64,000 nt of DNA from Acinetobacter rongchengensis (GTDB taxonomy: Bacteria; Pseudomonadota; Gammaproteobacteria; Pseudomonadales; Moraxellaceae). Below the pieces are notes generated by a model, which saw only the letters and a program-made list of their open reading frames with translations, was not told the origin of the DNA and did no database searches. The stretch spans positions 62,001 to 126,000 of the forward strand of contig NZ_RAXT01000004.1 in the NCBI RefSeq assembly GCF_003611475.1, given 5' to 3'. Both the position numbers and the translations under genes were made by a program. Position 1 is the first letter of the stretch. Each line of letters begins with the position of its first letter. Positions 8,540-17,658 of this stretch are shown in pieces.

Positions 8540-9397
8540 ATGAATCTTGCTGCTTTTGAAGCTTTTGTGAAAGTGATGGAAACTGGTTCTATTTCGATGG
8601 CAGCAGAACATCTGTTTATTACCCAACCTGCTGTGACCAAACGAATACATAGTTTAGAAGAATATTTTGGAGTTAAACTCTTTGAATCTGCTGGCCGTGG
8701 TGTACAAGCAACGCATGCGGCACATTCATTATTACCTAAAGTAAAAAACTGGTTAAATGAACTGGGCGATATTCACCACACACTCAGCCATGAACAAGGC
8801 GAAGTTCGTGGAAAATTGAAGATCGGGACCAGTCACCATATTGGACTGCATCATCTCCCTCAACATTTAAAAATATATGTGCAACACTTTCCAGAAGTAA
8901 AACTCGACGTACACTTTGTGGACTCAGAACAAGCACATGAGCAAGTACTTGCTGGAGATTTAGAACTTGCTTTTTTAACTTTGCCACCGCAGGGTGATGA
9001 TCGTTTAAGTTATATCACCATTTGGGATGATCCACTGGTTTTCGTTGTTGCTCCATTTCATCCTTTGGCGCAAAAAACCAATTTAAAACTTGAAGACCTG
9101 ATTGAATATCCGAGTCTATTGCCCGCAGCCCAAACCTATACCAGTCAAATCACTTTAGCTGAATTTGAAAAGCAAGGCCTCAAACCAAAAATTACCATGA
9201 GCAATAATCCTTTAGAATCAATCCGTATGTTGGTTTCAATTGGTTTAGGATGGTCTGTATTACCTAAAACTTTGTTGAATCAAGATTTGCAACAATTAGA
9301 TATCGATTTTGAAATGAATCGTCAATTGGGTATGGTTTGGCATCCTGCACGTACACAATCTCGTGCCGTACAGGAATTGATTAACATGATGAAATAA
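8540..9397 (+). CDS. LysR-family transcriptional regulator
   Basis: A LysR-type regulator of about 285 residues: winged helix-turn-helix near the N-terminus ('GSISMAAEHLFITQPAVTKR') and a substrate-binding domain starting around residue 85 ('VRGKLKIGTSHHIGLHHLP'). The ATG at 8540 ('MNLAAFEAF') places the HTH at the usual distance; an in-frame ATG at 8525 is also possible. It is transcribed divergently from the GRDP-like gene, with AT-rich DNA between. The effector and targets are not visible. Family certain, specificity unknown. Confidence 0.9.
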   Translation: MNLAAFEAFVKVMETGSISMAAEHLFITQPAVTKRIHSLEEYFGVKLFESAGRGVQATHAAHSLLPKVKNWLNELGDIHHTLSHEQGEVRGKLKIGTSHHIGLHHLPQHLKIYVQHFPEVKLDVHFVDSEQAHEQVLAGDLELAFLTLPPQGDDRLSYITIWDDPLVFVVAPFHPLAQKTNLKLEDLIEYPSLLPAAQTYTSQITLAEFEKQGLKPKITMSNNPLESIRMLVSIGLGWSVLPKTLLNQDLQQLDIDFEMNRQLGMVWHPARTQSRAVQELINMMK

Positions 9398-9567
9398 TTT
9401 AAGAAAATCATCTTAAATATTTTATTTCTGAGAACTTTATGTTTTGACGTTCTTTTGTCCTTAGATGATTAAAAATCACTGCAGAACAAAAGAACTTTCT
9501 CTTTTTTGATGATGAGTCGCTCATGATGACTTCGCTTTGGCTTAACAACAGCCTAACAACGCAATCA

Positions 9568-9813
9568 TTATGAGTTGACTGAATCCTCATGCAATGACTC
9601 ATTTAACTGATCCACCACCAAAGCCCATTCACCATCTGAGTCAATTTTTTCTTCTAAAAACTGGCGTTGAGCCTCTGTCCAAAAACTTGCTTGCGTCAAA
9701 AAGGTATCTGCATCTAATTGATGTGTTCCAATAAACGTTTGAATTGCCTCCTCACTTGAATCTAAACCGAGTTGTTCAAATAAATTGGTCATTCTTGGGC
9801 GAGTTTGGCTCAT
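9568..9813 (-). CDS. DUF2789 family protein
   Basis: An 81-residue acidic protein with the DUF2789 pattern: 'MTNLFEQLGLDSSEEAIQTF' near the N-terminus, then 'A.FWTEAQRQFLEEKI' and 'EWALVVDQLNESLH' at the C-terminus. An alternative start at the internal 'MTNLFEQ' would shorten it by seven residues. Function is not established for the family; it is expected in the cytoplasm. It is a single gene upstream of an unassigned stretch and downstream of the HAD phosphatase unit. Confidence 0.8.
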   Translation of the reverse strand: MSQTRPRMTNLFEQLGLDSSEEAIQTFIGTHQLDADTFLTQASFWTEAQRQFLEEKIDSDGEWALVVDQLNESLHEDSVNS

Positions 9814-10000
9814 TTTATATTCTCCATCAGCTTATAAATTTTTAGACATTCAATTCAACATAACATTTTTCTTGCTAAAGTGAAGCGCAAAATCTTCATT
9901 TATAAAAATATTTACAACACATAGCAATGCTTGAAGCGCTACTGCGATTTCATAAATGACTTAGATCGTTTGGAAATATTGGATGTCTAAGCCGCCTCAA

Positions 10001-10027
10001 TAAAAAAGGCAGTGATGATCACTGCCT
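10001..10027 (-). terminator. Terminator of the HAD phosphatase gene
   Basis: A perfect 9-bp stem AGGCAGTGA/TCACTGCCT (10007-10015 with 10019-10027), followed on the minus strand by six T residues. Confidence 0.85.
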
Positions 10028-10061
10028 AACTACAACACTACAACGAGATGCTGTTCGCCAA

Positions 10062-10718
10062 TCACGATTCAATCGACCAATCTTGTATATCCCAAGCTTG
10101 TTGTTTGGCCAATACTTCCAAGCGATCATCCGGATTGACCGCTATCGCATGATCTGCATATTCCAATAAAAAACGATCATTGATGGAATCTGAATAAGCC
10201 CAAGACTCTGTCACATCACGACCTTGCAACCATTGATCTAAACGCGCCAATTTACCCTTTTGATAACATGGAATATTGATCACTTTTCCTGTGTACTTTC
10301 CATCTTTGACTTCGGCATTGGTTGCAATAATTTCGCTAATACCAAACTCACGGAAAATCGGTGCTGTAATAAAATCTGAAGTCGCCGTGATCCCAACAAG
10401 GGCATGCCCTGCTACTCTATGCTTTTCAATCGCATCAAAACCCTTTGGACGCATTTGTGGGCGAATCACTTTTTTCATAAACAACTGATGCAACTCAGTT
10501 AAGTATGCCGCATCATGCTGAGTTAGAAATTCAAAAACAAATTCGTTATAAGCAATCGGATCAAGCTGCCCTGCTTTATAATCTTCATAAAACTTATCAT
10601 TCATTGCACGATGACGGACTGGATCGACCAAGCCTTCATTGACTAAAAACTCGCCCCAAGAGTGGTCAGAGTCGGTATTTAATAAGGTGTGATCTAGGTC
10701 AAACAGCGCCAATTTCAT
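10062..10718 (-). CDS. HAD-IB family phosphatase (SerB-like)
   Basis: A 218-residue haloacid-dehalogenase-type hydrolase. Motif I is 'LFDLDHTLL' (nucleophile Asp7, acid Asp9), motif II is the Thr/Ser in 'ITATSDF', motif III a Lys in 'QKGKLARL', and motif IV 'AYSDSINDRFLLEYA'. These match the subfamily IB group containing phosphoserine phosphatase-like and histidinol-phosphatase-like enzymes. The substrate cannot be fixed. It is a monocistronic unit ended by a strong terminator, divergent from rppH-ptsP. Confidence 0.88.
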   Translation of the reverse strand: MKLALFDLDHTLLNTDSDHSWGEFLVNEGLVDPVRHRAMNDKFYEDYKAGQLDPIAYNEFVFEFLTQHDAAYLTELHQLFMKKVIRPQMRPKGFDAIEKHRVAGHALVGITATSDFITAPIFREFGISEIIATNAEVKDGKYTGKVINIPCYQKGKLARLDQWLQGRDVTESWAYSDSINDRFLLEYADHAIAVNPDDRLEVLAKQQAWDIQDWSIES

Positions 10719-10901
10719 GAAAATACTCGTTCAAACTGAAATTTAAGAAAAAAAATGTAAATCTATCACCGCTAGTCGATAGAAATTCGTTAAGATCATA
10801 GCAATTTTATAACATTATTACTTTGACTGCGTCGAGTTGGACTAAAGAGTGTTCGTCCCCATATACAAAGTCAATGAAATTCACAAAATTTAGGTAGCCA
10901 A

Positions 10902-11405
10902 ATGATCGACTCAGAAGGTTTCCGACCCAACGTCGGGATCATTTTGGCAAATGATATTGGACAAGTCTTATGGGCAAAGCGCATTGGTCACAATGCATGG
11001 CAATTTCCTCAAGGGGGGATCCAGTTTGGAGAAACTCCTGAGCAAGCGCTTTACAGAGAACTACGAGAAGAAGTTGGGCTCCTACCCGAGCATGTCCAAA
11101 TAATCGCCCAGACAGATGACTGGTTGCATTATCGTTTGCCGCTTCGATACATTCGCTCGGATTCCGATCCGATTTGTATTGGGCAAAAACAGAAATGGTT
11201 TTTATTAAAATTGGTCGCTTCAACAAAGCATATCCAGTTGAATCTATCTGATCCGCCAGAATTTGATCAATGGCAATGGGTCAGTTATTGGTATCCACTT
11301 GGGCAAGTGGTGAATTTTAAACGTGATGTTTATCGTAAAGCGATGCTGGAGTTATGTATGCAAATGCCACAACATACACCTGAAATTTCTTCAAAATATG
11401 AATGA
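10902..11405 (+). CDS. rppH: RNA pyrophosphohydrolase (Nudix)
   Basis: A 167-residue Nudix hydrolase with a perfect Nudix box at residues 38-60 (GX5EX7REUXEEXGU; '[20 protein letters not shown]' is its first part). The N-terminal '[17 protein letters not shown]' and 'WQFPQGGI' are typical of RppH. The enzyme removes pyrophosphate from the 5' end of triphosphorylated RNA, priming it for decay by RNase E, which is also encoded in this window. It is followed 77 bases later by ptsP, the same rppH-ptsP order seen in many gammaproteobacteria. Confidence 0.95.
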   Translation: MIDSEGFRPNVGIILANDIGQVLWAKRIGHNAWQFPQGGIQFGETPEQALYRELREEVGLLPEHVQIIAQTDDWLHYRLPLRYIRSDSDPICIGQKQKWFLLKLVASTKHIQLNLSDPPEFDQWQWVSYWYPLGQVVNFKRDVYRKAMLELCMQMPQHTPEISSKYE

Positions 11406-11482
11406 TTTTTTAGGCTTGTACTGTTATAAATAATACTGATTAAATCGCTTTAAAATATACATTAAATAGGGAGCATACATTC

Positions 11483-13777
11483 ATGTCGAACATGCAACTA
11501 GACACATTAAGACGCATTGTACAAGAGATCAATGCGTCCGTCAGTTTGCATGATTCTTTAGAAATTATGGTCAACCAAGTTTCCGAAGCCATGCACGTGG
11601 ATGTTTGCTCTATTTATTTACTCGATGAACGTAATCAACGCTATGTGTTGATGGCAAGTAAAGGCTTAAATCCTGAATCTGTCGGTAATGTTTCGCTACA
11701 ACTGGGTGAAGGTCTAGTCGGCTTAGTAGGACAACGTGAGGAAATTGTCAATTTAGACAATGCCTTTAAACATGAACGTTTTGCCTACTTCCCTGAAACA
11801 GGTGAGGAAATCTATAACTCATTCCTTGGCGTACCCGTGATGTACCGTCGTAAAGTGATGGGCGTTATGGTGGTTCAAAATAAAGAACCACAAGATTTCA
11901 GCGAAGCTGCTGAATCATTCCTTGTCACCCTTTGCGCCCAACTTTCAGGTGTAATTGCACACGCACATGCAGTGGGCAACATTGATGTATTCCGTAAACC
12001 CAGTAATTCTCCAAACTATAAAACCTTCCAAGGTGCATCAGGTGCGGGAGGAATTGCGTTAGGTCGTGCCATTATTCTCTATCCACCTGCAGACTTGGCA
12101 GCCGTTCCAGACCGTGATGCAGATGATATTAGTGAAGAACTTGAACTATTAGATCAAGCGATTGAGTCCGTTCGTGCTGAAATTGAATCACTTGATGAAA
12201 AAATGCAAGACTCGTTGATGTCCGAAGAACGTGCTCTTTTTAGTGTGTTCTTACGCATGTTAGATGAAAATGCATTACCTTCTGAAATTAAAGAAATTAT
12301 TCGAGATGGAAGTTGGGCGCAAGGTGCTGTAAAGCATGTCATTGAACGCCATGTCGCTTTATTTGCACAAATGGAAGATGATTATCTACGCGAACGTGTT
12401 TCTGATTTAAAAGATCTCGGTCGACGTATATTAGCTGCATTACAAGAAGGTGATACCAGCCATAAAGAGCTGACTTCGGAAAGTATTCTCATTGGTGAGG
12501 AAATCAGTACCGCTGCTCTAGTTGAACTACCTGTTGATAAAATTGCGGCTATCGTCACCTCTGAAGGAGCAGCCAATTCACATATGGTGATTGTTGCGCG
12601 TGCATTGGGTATTCCAACGGTAGTCGGGGTAACTGAATTACCTGTAAATACCCTTGATGACGTTGAAATGATTGTAGATGCGTACCAAGGGCGTGTTTTC
12701 GTCAATCCACCACGCCGTTTGCGTACACGCTATAAAGAAATCCAAAAAGAAGAAGAACAAATCGCGAAAGATTTGAAGCAATATGAAACCAAAGATGCGA
12801 TCACGCCTGATGGTGTTGCTGTCAAACTGTATGTTAATACAGGCTTAATGATTGATGTGGTTCGTGGTGTACAGCGTGGTGCGAAAGGTGTAGGTTTATA
12901 TCGTTCAGAAATTCCATTCATGTTACGTGAACGCTTCCCAGGTGAAGAAGAACAACGTGCGATTTACCGTCAACAATTAAGCCACTTTGCCAATAAACCA
13001 GTCGTTATGCGTACGCTGGATATTGGTGCAGATAAAGACTTGCCTTATTTTGAAATTGAAGAAGAAAACTCTGCATTAGGGTGGCGTGGTATCCGTTTCA
13101 CACTTGATCATCCTGAAATTTTTTCTTCACAAATTCGCGCGATGCTGAAAGCCAGTATTGGTCTCAATAACTTACACATTTTATTGCCAATGGTAACGAG
13201 TGTCAGTGAAGTCGAAGAAGCCCTTTATTTATTGGAACGTGACTGGTTAGCCGTACAAGAAGAAGAACAAGTCAAAATCACTAAGCCTAAAATCGGCATC
13301 ATGGTCGAGGTTCCAAGTGTCTTGTTACAAATTGAAGAGTTTGCGCCTTTGGTGGACTTCTTCTCTGTCGGTTCAAATGATTTAACGCAATACTTATTGG
13401 CTGTCGACCGTAACAATCCACGTGTTGCAAACGTTTATTCACATTTTCATCCATCTGTGATTAGAGCACTCACACGTTTGGTCAAAGAATGTCATAAATA
13501 CGATAAACCTGTGAGTATTTGCGGCGAAATGGCGGGTGATCCATTATCTGCAATTCTACTCATGGCCATGGGTTTCAATACTTTATCGATGAGTTCAAGT
13601 AACATTCTGCGTGTACGTAAAGCCATTTGCCACGTATCGATGAGCGATGCTCAAAAGCTGTTAAGTGAAGTGAATGCGATGAATAATCCGCTGATGGTCA
13701 AAAGCTGGATGGAATATTATTTTAGACACCATGGTTTAGGTGACATGGTCAAATCAAATCGTATGGTGAATGTCTAA
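11483..13777 (+). CDS. ptsP: Phosphoenolpyruvate-protein phosphotransferase (PTS-Ntr enzyme I)
   Basis: A 764-residue enzyme with an N-terminal GAF domain (about 1-160), then the enzyme I modules: N-terminal domain, the phosphohistidine swivelling domain ('EGAANSHMVIVARALGIPT', active His) and the PEP-binding barrel with 'MRTLDIGADKDLPYF', 'FSVGSNDLTQYLLAVDR' and 'SICGEMAGDP'. It transfers phosphate from PEP into the nitrogen-related PTS, a cytoplasmic regulatory chain. It is probably co-transcribed with rppH. No clear terminator was seen directly after the stop; a decayed gene copy begins 22 bases downstream on the other strand. Confidence 0.96.
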   Translation: MSNMQLDTLRRIVQEINASVSLHDSLEIMVNQVSEAMHVDVCSIYLLDERNQRYVLMASKGLNPESVGNVSLQLGEGLVGLVGQREEIVNLDNAFKHERFAYFPETGEEIYNSFLGVPVMYRRKVMGVMVVQNKEPQDFSEAAESFLVTLCAQLSGVIAHAHAVGNIDVFRKPSNSPNYKTFQGASGAGGIALGRAIILYPPADLAAVPDRDADDISEELELLDQAIESVRAEIESLDEKMQDSLMSEERALFSVFLRMLDENALPSEIKEIIRDGSWAQGAVKHVIERHVALFAQMEDDYLRERVSDLKDLGRRILAALQEGDTSHKELTSESILIGEEISTAALVELPVDKIAAIVTSEGAANSHMVIVARALGIPTVVGVTELPVNTLDDVEMIVDAYQGRVFVNPPRRLRTRYKEIQKEEEQIAKDLKQYETKDAITPDGVAVKLYVNTGLMIDVVRGVQRGAKGVGLYRSEIPFMLRERFPGEEEQRAIYRQQLSHFANKPVVMRTLDIGADKDLPYFEIEEENSALGWRGIRFTLDHPEIFSSQIRAMLKASIGLNNLHILLPMVTSVSEVEEALYLLERDWLAVQEEEQVKITKPKIGIMVEVPSVLLQIEEFAPLVDFFSVGSNDLTQYLLAVDRNNPRVANVYSHFHPSVIRALTRLVKECHKYDKPVSICGEMAGDPLSAILLMAMGFNTLSMSSSNILRVRKAICHVSMSDAQKLLSEVNAMNNPLMVKSWMEYYFRHHGLGDMVKSNRMVNV

Positions 13778-13799
13778 ATTCTCTATATCTTATTAATTT

Positions 13800-13945
13800 T
13801 TAATCAAAAATAGCTACACACAAAAAAGGTCGATAATCATGAGAATATCGACCTTGTCTATGTTTGTTATCACCACGTTTTGCACTTTTCTTTCGATCTC
13901 AAAGACTTGGCTTTTGTTCACTTCATGCATGTGTCTTGCTACAAA
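13800..13945 (-). pseudogene. Decayed 3' end of the non-stop small gene
   Basis: These 146 bases align with 15178-15324, the 3' two-thirds of the small gene at 15178-15366. By hand I count 12 mismatches and one single-base deletion, which shifts the frame. There is no start codon or 5' part. The copy begins exactly at the stop codon position and keeps the internal terminator stem unchanged. Together with the intact gene it brackets the macro-domain gene, as left by an element that inserts into a gene 3' end and brings its own replacement end. Confidence 0.75.
13822..13855 (-). terminator. Terminator retained in the decayed copy
   Basis: The 10-bp stem AAGGTCGATA/TATCGACCTT (13826-13835 with 13846-13855) and six T on the minus strand are identical to those of the intact gene; only one loop base differs. 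Confidence 0.7.
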
Positions 13946-13974
13946 TATGATTCTAACATGTAGTAACTCAATAT

Positions 13975-14004
13975 AAAAAAGCCCAATGAGTCTACATTAG
14001 GCTT
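13975..14004 (-). terminator. Terminator of the macro-domain gene
   Basis: A 10-bp stem with one G-T pair (13979-13988 with 13995-14004) and six T residues following on the minus strand. Confidence 0.8.
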
Positions 14005-14028
14005 ACTATTACGTTTAAGAGTTAAAAC

Positions 14029-14523
14029 TTATTTATCAACCTTCTCTTCAGCTTTGATACCCTTCTGATACAAGGTATAAATATAAATTGGGATATTTAA
14101 ATCTTCTAAATGTTTATAAATCCATGGGCGAACATCATCCCAACTCAAACCACCAACACCTGTTGCAAGACGTGGTAATGCTAAACTTTCAATTTTTTCA
14201 TCTTCAATGAATTGTTTCAACGCTTTCAACGTTCTATTAACATATTCAATAGAAGCTTTACCTGGTTTTGTACCGTAGTCATATGCCGCTTCTTGTGTCA
14301 TTAAATTTACAATGCGTAACCCCTCCGCATTCACCCAAACCCACAATTCCCCAGGTTTTGGATGATAAATATGGCAATAGTTTCTAAAATCTTTGTACAA
14401 CGACGGCCAATGCTCTCTAAGGCTTAGGGCTAAACCACTTGCAAAGTTATCATTGGGAGCAACCCCATGAGCAATCACTTTTGCATCACTTAGTAAAATA
14501 TCTCCAGACACTTCGTAAATCAT
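14029..14523 (-). CDS. Macro-domain protein (ADP-ribose-binding)
   Basis: A 164-residue stand-alone macro domain. The N-terminal 'EVSGDILLSDAKVIAHGVAP' corresponds to the ADP-ribose-binding start of the fold, and 'LALPRLATGVGGLSWDDVRP' to the second phosphate-binding loop, as in the ALC1/TARG1-like class. Such proteins bind ADP-ribose or remove ADP-ribosyl groups from proteins or nucleic acids; some act as antitoxins to ADP-ribosylating toxins. No partner toxin gene is adjacent. It has its own terminator and lies in an AT-rich segment bracketed by a duplicated gene end, suggesting it arrived by insertion. The exact substrate is unknown. Confidence 0.85.
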   Translation of the reverse strand: MIYEVSGDILLSDAKVIAHGVAPNDNFASGLALSLREHWPSLYKDFRNYCHIYHPKPGELWVWVNAEGLRIVNLMTQEAAYDYGTKPGKASIEYVNRTLKALKQFIEDEKIESLALPRLATGVGGLSWDDVRPWIYKHLEDLNIPIYIYTLYQKGIKAEEKVDK

Positions 14524-15177
14524 AAATTAACTCCTATCAAATTATCATCTATGTTGAACTTCTCTTTAGATAGTAGCCTATTCACCCATAACACAGTTTA
14601 TTTTTTCTAAACAATAAGGTCATAAATTATGTTTAAAATTTAAACACAACTATGTTATTCTATTTATAGGACAGAAAAAATTAAACTCAGCTTAAGTTAT
14701 TAATTCATTTAAAGATGGAAACTTGAGGAGAATAATTTTCACGTTGCAAAAACCGAATCATATTACTGTTCGAAATTTAATAAGTATCTATACTATAAAC
14801 TTTGTATATGTTTAGTTTGTCTAATTATTTATGCTTTATACAGCTTACTTCTTATTTTCCATGAGCAATCAATAGCCTTTTTGCATTAGTTGGAATTTAA
14901 ATCGCTTAAATCTATAATTTATAAGGTTTTCGCTAATTTAAAAATCAAATAAAACTATACTTATGCAAGAGATTTAATGTGTAAGTCTTATCGTATAAAC
15001 GACCTATAGTAGAATCAAAAAATAATTTATAAAGCTTTGATTTAATTTTTAATTAAGCCCAATTGATGTATGTGGTTAGTATTGTTTTAACTATAGTTTT
15101 ACAACTCAATTTCCATAAATACGAGATATTGAATCATTACTCTGTTTGCATATTATTGTTGAAAAATACTGCGTTGA
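14524..15177. other. AT-rich intergenic region, possible insert remnant
   Basis: About 650 bases, very AT-rich, without a convincing gene. GTTTAAAATTTAAAC at 14631-14645 is a perfect palindrome about a central A and may be part of the macro-gene promoter or an operator. The region belongs to the segment bracketed by the duplicated gene end. No integrase, IS end or RNA gene was recognised. Confidence 0.45.
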
Positions 15178-15366
15178 TTAAGCAAAAATAGCTGCGCATA
15201 AAAAAGGTCGATAATCATCAGAATATCGACCTTGTCTGTGTTTGCTATAACCACGTTTTGCATTTTTCTTCCGATCTACAAACACTTGGCTTTTGTTCAC
15301 TTCATGCATGTGTTTTGCTACAAAGTTGTTGATTACAACCTCAAGCTGTTGTTTTTTCTTTGCCAT
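15178..15366 (-). CDS. Small basic protein from a non-stop (terminator-in-frame) gene
   Basis: A 62-codon frame starting at ATG 15366 with AAGGTG six bases upstream. The product is strongly basic: 'MAKKKQQLEVVINNFVAKHM', then 'FVDRKKNAKRGYSKHR'. A perfect 10-bp hairpin with six T residues (15233 down to 15200) lies inside the frame, so a terminated transcript ends before the stop codon at 15178 and encodes about 54 residues without a stop. This is the arrangement known for ArfA, the ribosome-rescue factor made from non-stop mRNA. The protein shares only a loose 'KK.A.RGY.KH' resemblance with ArfA; the 'VAKH...DRKK..KRG..KH' pattern may belong to a DUF of unknown function. Gene call good, function uncertain. 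Confidence 0.7.
   Translation of the reverse strand: MAKKKQQLEVVINNFVAKHMHEVNKSQVFVDRKKNAKRGYSKHRQGRYSDDYRPFLCAAIFA
15200..15233 (-). terminator. Intrinsic terminator inside the coding frame
   Basis: AAGGTCGATA (15204-15213) pairs perfectly with TATCGACCTT (15224-15233) around a 10-base loop; on the minus strand six T follow (15205-15200). It ends the message about 20 bases before the stop codon of the gene it lies in. Confidence 0.85.
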
Positions 15367-15530
15367 GTTCTTCACCTTTATGATGGACTTCCCACACCCT
15401 ATGTGGGAATGTGATATTACGCCTTTTTGTACAGAATACAAGCACTTTACAGCATCGTTTTAAAGCGAAATTGTATTTTAGCCTCCATTTTTGATCCATA
15501 TCAATCACTCAAAAAATTTACTCAATCATC

Positions 15531-15560
15531 AAAAAAGCCATCAATAGAAATGATGGCTTT
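15531..15560 (-). terminator. Terminator of the YcaC-type hydrolase gene
   Basis: A 10-bp stem AAAGCCATCA/TGATGGCTTT (15534-15543 with 15551-15560) with a T run on the minus strand. Confidence 0.85.
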
Positions 15561-15582
15561 TCAATGTTAATTCAAGTGCTCA

Positions 15583-16260
15583 TTAACGATTTGAATCTAA
15601 AACTTCATTATGACTTAGCACATCTTGAGCTTTGGCATAACTTTCCATAAGCAACTGATATGCAGGGAAAATCTGTGTATACACTTGAGCCCACTCTTGC
15701 GCATCAGCACGATTCCACGTTTTCTGAATTTCAGATGCTACAGCAGCGGTATCCATAGGTACCACACCCGCTTGAACGACACGTGCTAAAGTAATTTCTT
15801 GCGCCATTTTAGTATAAGTTCCTGACGCATCAACCACGGCAAATACTTTATAACCATCAGCAACAGCGCTGATTGCAGGAAATGCCATACATACACTGGT
15901 AATTGTTCCAGCAATAATTAATGTCTTTTTACCCGTCGCTTTTACAGCTTCGACAAATTCAGGATTATCCCAAGCATTAATTTCACCTTTACGTGCAACA
16001 TATTGTGCATGTGGCGCATTGTTATGAATCTCTGGAATCAATGGACCATTTGGACCTTGCGGTACTGATGCTGTGGTAATCACTGGAATATTTGCCAATG
16101 TAGCCATTTTTGCCAATGCAGCTGCACGCTGACGTAACTCAGGCATTGGCATATCACCAACGGTTTGAAATAAACCACTTTGATGATCGATTAATAGCAT
16201 TGCAGTATCTGCAGGATCGATTACTGGACGTTGACCGTTGAAGTTTGCAGGTGTAGACAT
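15583..16260 (-). CDS. Isochorismatase-family cysteine hydrolase (YcaC-like)
   Basis: A 225-residue cysteine hydrolase. The catalytic triad of the family is visible: Asp25 in '[10 protein letters not shown]', Lys91 in '[11 protein letters not shown]' and Cys124 in 'TSVCMAFPA'. The whole protein resembles YcaC, whose natural substrate is not known. It is cytoplasmic. It diverges from a LysR regulator starting 119 bases away at 16380, which probably controls it. The gene ends in a clear terminator. Confidence 0.88.
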   Translation of the reverse strand: MSTPANFNGQRPVIDPADTAMLLIDHQSGLFQTVGDMPMPELRQRAAALAKMATLANIPVITTASVPQGPNGPLIPEIHNNAPHAQYVARKGEINAWDNPEFVEAVKATGKKTLIIAGTITSVCMAFPAISAVADGYKVFAVVDASGTYTKMAQEITLARVVQAGVVPMDTAAVASEIQKTWNRADAQEWAQVYTQIFPAYQLLMESYAKAQDVLSHNEVLDSNR

Positions 16261-16379
16261 TTTTTATGACCTTAATGTTGCTTAATTTGTATGAATAATA
16301 TTATTTATAAAACAATCTTTATTAAATATATGAAATATGACACATTGTCTTATATAGAGAACAATATTAAGAGACCAAA

Positions 16380-17282
16380 ATGAAAGACTTAAATGATCTA
16401 TATTATTTTGCAAAGGTGATTGAATACGGCGGCTTTTCTGCTGCAAGTCATGAATTGATGCTGACCAAATCATTACTCAGCCGTAGAATCGCAGAGCTTG
16501 AAGCCCGTTTAGGTGTCAAATTATTAAATCGTACAACACGACAAATTTCGATTACAGAAGTCGGAAAGATTTATTATCAACATTGTAAAGCCATGCTGAT
16601 TGAGGCTGAATCTGCCGATGAAGCGATTGAAATGCTCAGTGCTGAACCCATGGGTACAGTTAAAATCTCGTGTCCAACCAATCTGTTACACATCAATGTC
16701 AGCACAATGCTCAATCAGTTTCTCAAACAATATCCTAAAGTTAAACTGCATGTTGAAGCGACAAATCGCAAGGTAGATTTAATCAATGAACGCTATGACA
16801 TTGCGATTCGAATTAGACCATTACCATTAAGCGATAGTGATCTGATTGTTCGAGACTTATCTGTATCTCGCCAATATATCGTTGCTAGTCCTGACTTAGC
16901 ACACCAATATTACTCAGTGAAATCTCCTGAAGAATTAAAAACATGGCCCGTTTTAATGATGGAATCATTTTCACCTGAGTATCATTGGCATTTATTTAAT
17001 CAAAACAATGAAAGTTATTATTTTAAATGTGAACCTAGACTGACAACAACTGATCTGAGTGCTTTGCACTCTGCAACATTACAAGGCTTAGGTGTTGCAA
17101 AATTACCAGAGCTGATTATTAGTGAAGACTTAAAAGCAGGACGATTGGTTAAAGTTATTCCTGAGTGGGAGCCTAAACCTGAACTGATTCATCTCGCTTA
17201 TACATCAAGACGAGGCATGCTACCTTCTGTTAAAGCATTGATCGACTTTTTAGTGAACGCCTTTAGAGCAAGCGAAACCTAA
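16380..17282 (+). CDS. LysR-family transcriptional regulator divergent from the YcaC-like gene
   Basis: A 300-residue LysR protein with the HTH at the N-terminus ('DLNDLYYFAKVIEYGGFSAA', then 'LTKSLLSRRIAELEARLGV') and a co-inducer domain from about residue 90. The sequence style ('RLL.RTTRQISITEVG...YY.HC') matches the large LysR subgroup that acts on adjacent oxidoreductase or hydrolase genes. Its divergent placement makes the YcaC-like gene the most likely target. Confidence 0.9.
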   Translation: MKDLNDLYYFAKVIEYGGFSAASHELMLTKSLLSRRIAELEARLGVKLLNRTTRQISITEVGKIYYQHCKAMLIEAESADEAIEMLSAEPMGTVKISCPTNLLHINVSTMLNQFLKQYPKVKLHVEATNRKVDLINERYDIAIRIRPLPLSDSDLIVRDLSVSRQYIVASPDLAHQYYSVKSPEELKTWPVLMMESFSPEYHWHLFNQNNESYYFKCEPRLTTTDLSALHSATLQGLGVAKLPELIISEDLKAGRLVKVIPEWEPKPELIHLAYTSRRGMLPSVKALIDFLVNAFRASET

Positions 17283-17658
17283 GCATTGTTTTATTGTTTA
17301 AGATTGATCATTCATACTCAAACATCTTTTTTGCTCTCGTTAATTGAAAATAATTTTATCTAAATTGAATAAAAGCAAAAAATTAACAAAATAAAATCAT
17401 GAGCCCCTCACTTTGTACACGGGGCTCAACTTTCAGCAAAGCAAAAAATAGCCCAATCGATAACATCACTCGTGATGTAGATCTATGTATCACTCACACT
17501 TTTTTCAAATCGCCTCTTCTCGCTTAGATCACAACGGCAAGATATGCAGGTTATTTATATTCATTTTTGGATGCTGTGCAATTAAGTTGCTTTCATTATG
17601 AAAGTAAGTTATAAAATGATCCATCTACCACCAGTCAAAAAACAAATAGGAAAGTGAA
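17283..17658. other. Intergenic region with a GC-rich stem
   Basis: AT-rich apart from GAGCCCC (17401-17407) facing GGGGCTC (17421-17427). The stem may end the LysR transcript, but no T run follows. No gene seen in the rest. Confidence 0.4.

Noticed and set aside
9408-9602. A 64-codon minus-strand frame between the LysR and DUF2789 genes
   Set aside because: It overlaps the end of the DUF2789 gene, has no binding site and no recognisable sequence.
12154-13416. Antisense open frames inside ptsP
   Set aside because: They are low-complexity shadows of a complete, well-conserved enzyme on the other strand.
14029-14523. A DarTG-type toxin-antitoxin pair around the macro domain
   Set aside because: No DarT-like ADP-ribosyltransferase gene is adjacent; flanking DNA has no coding pattern.
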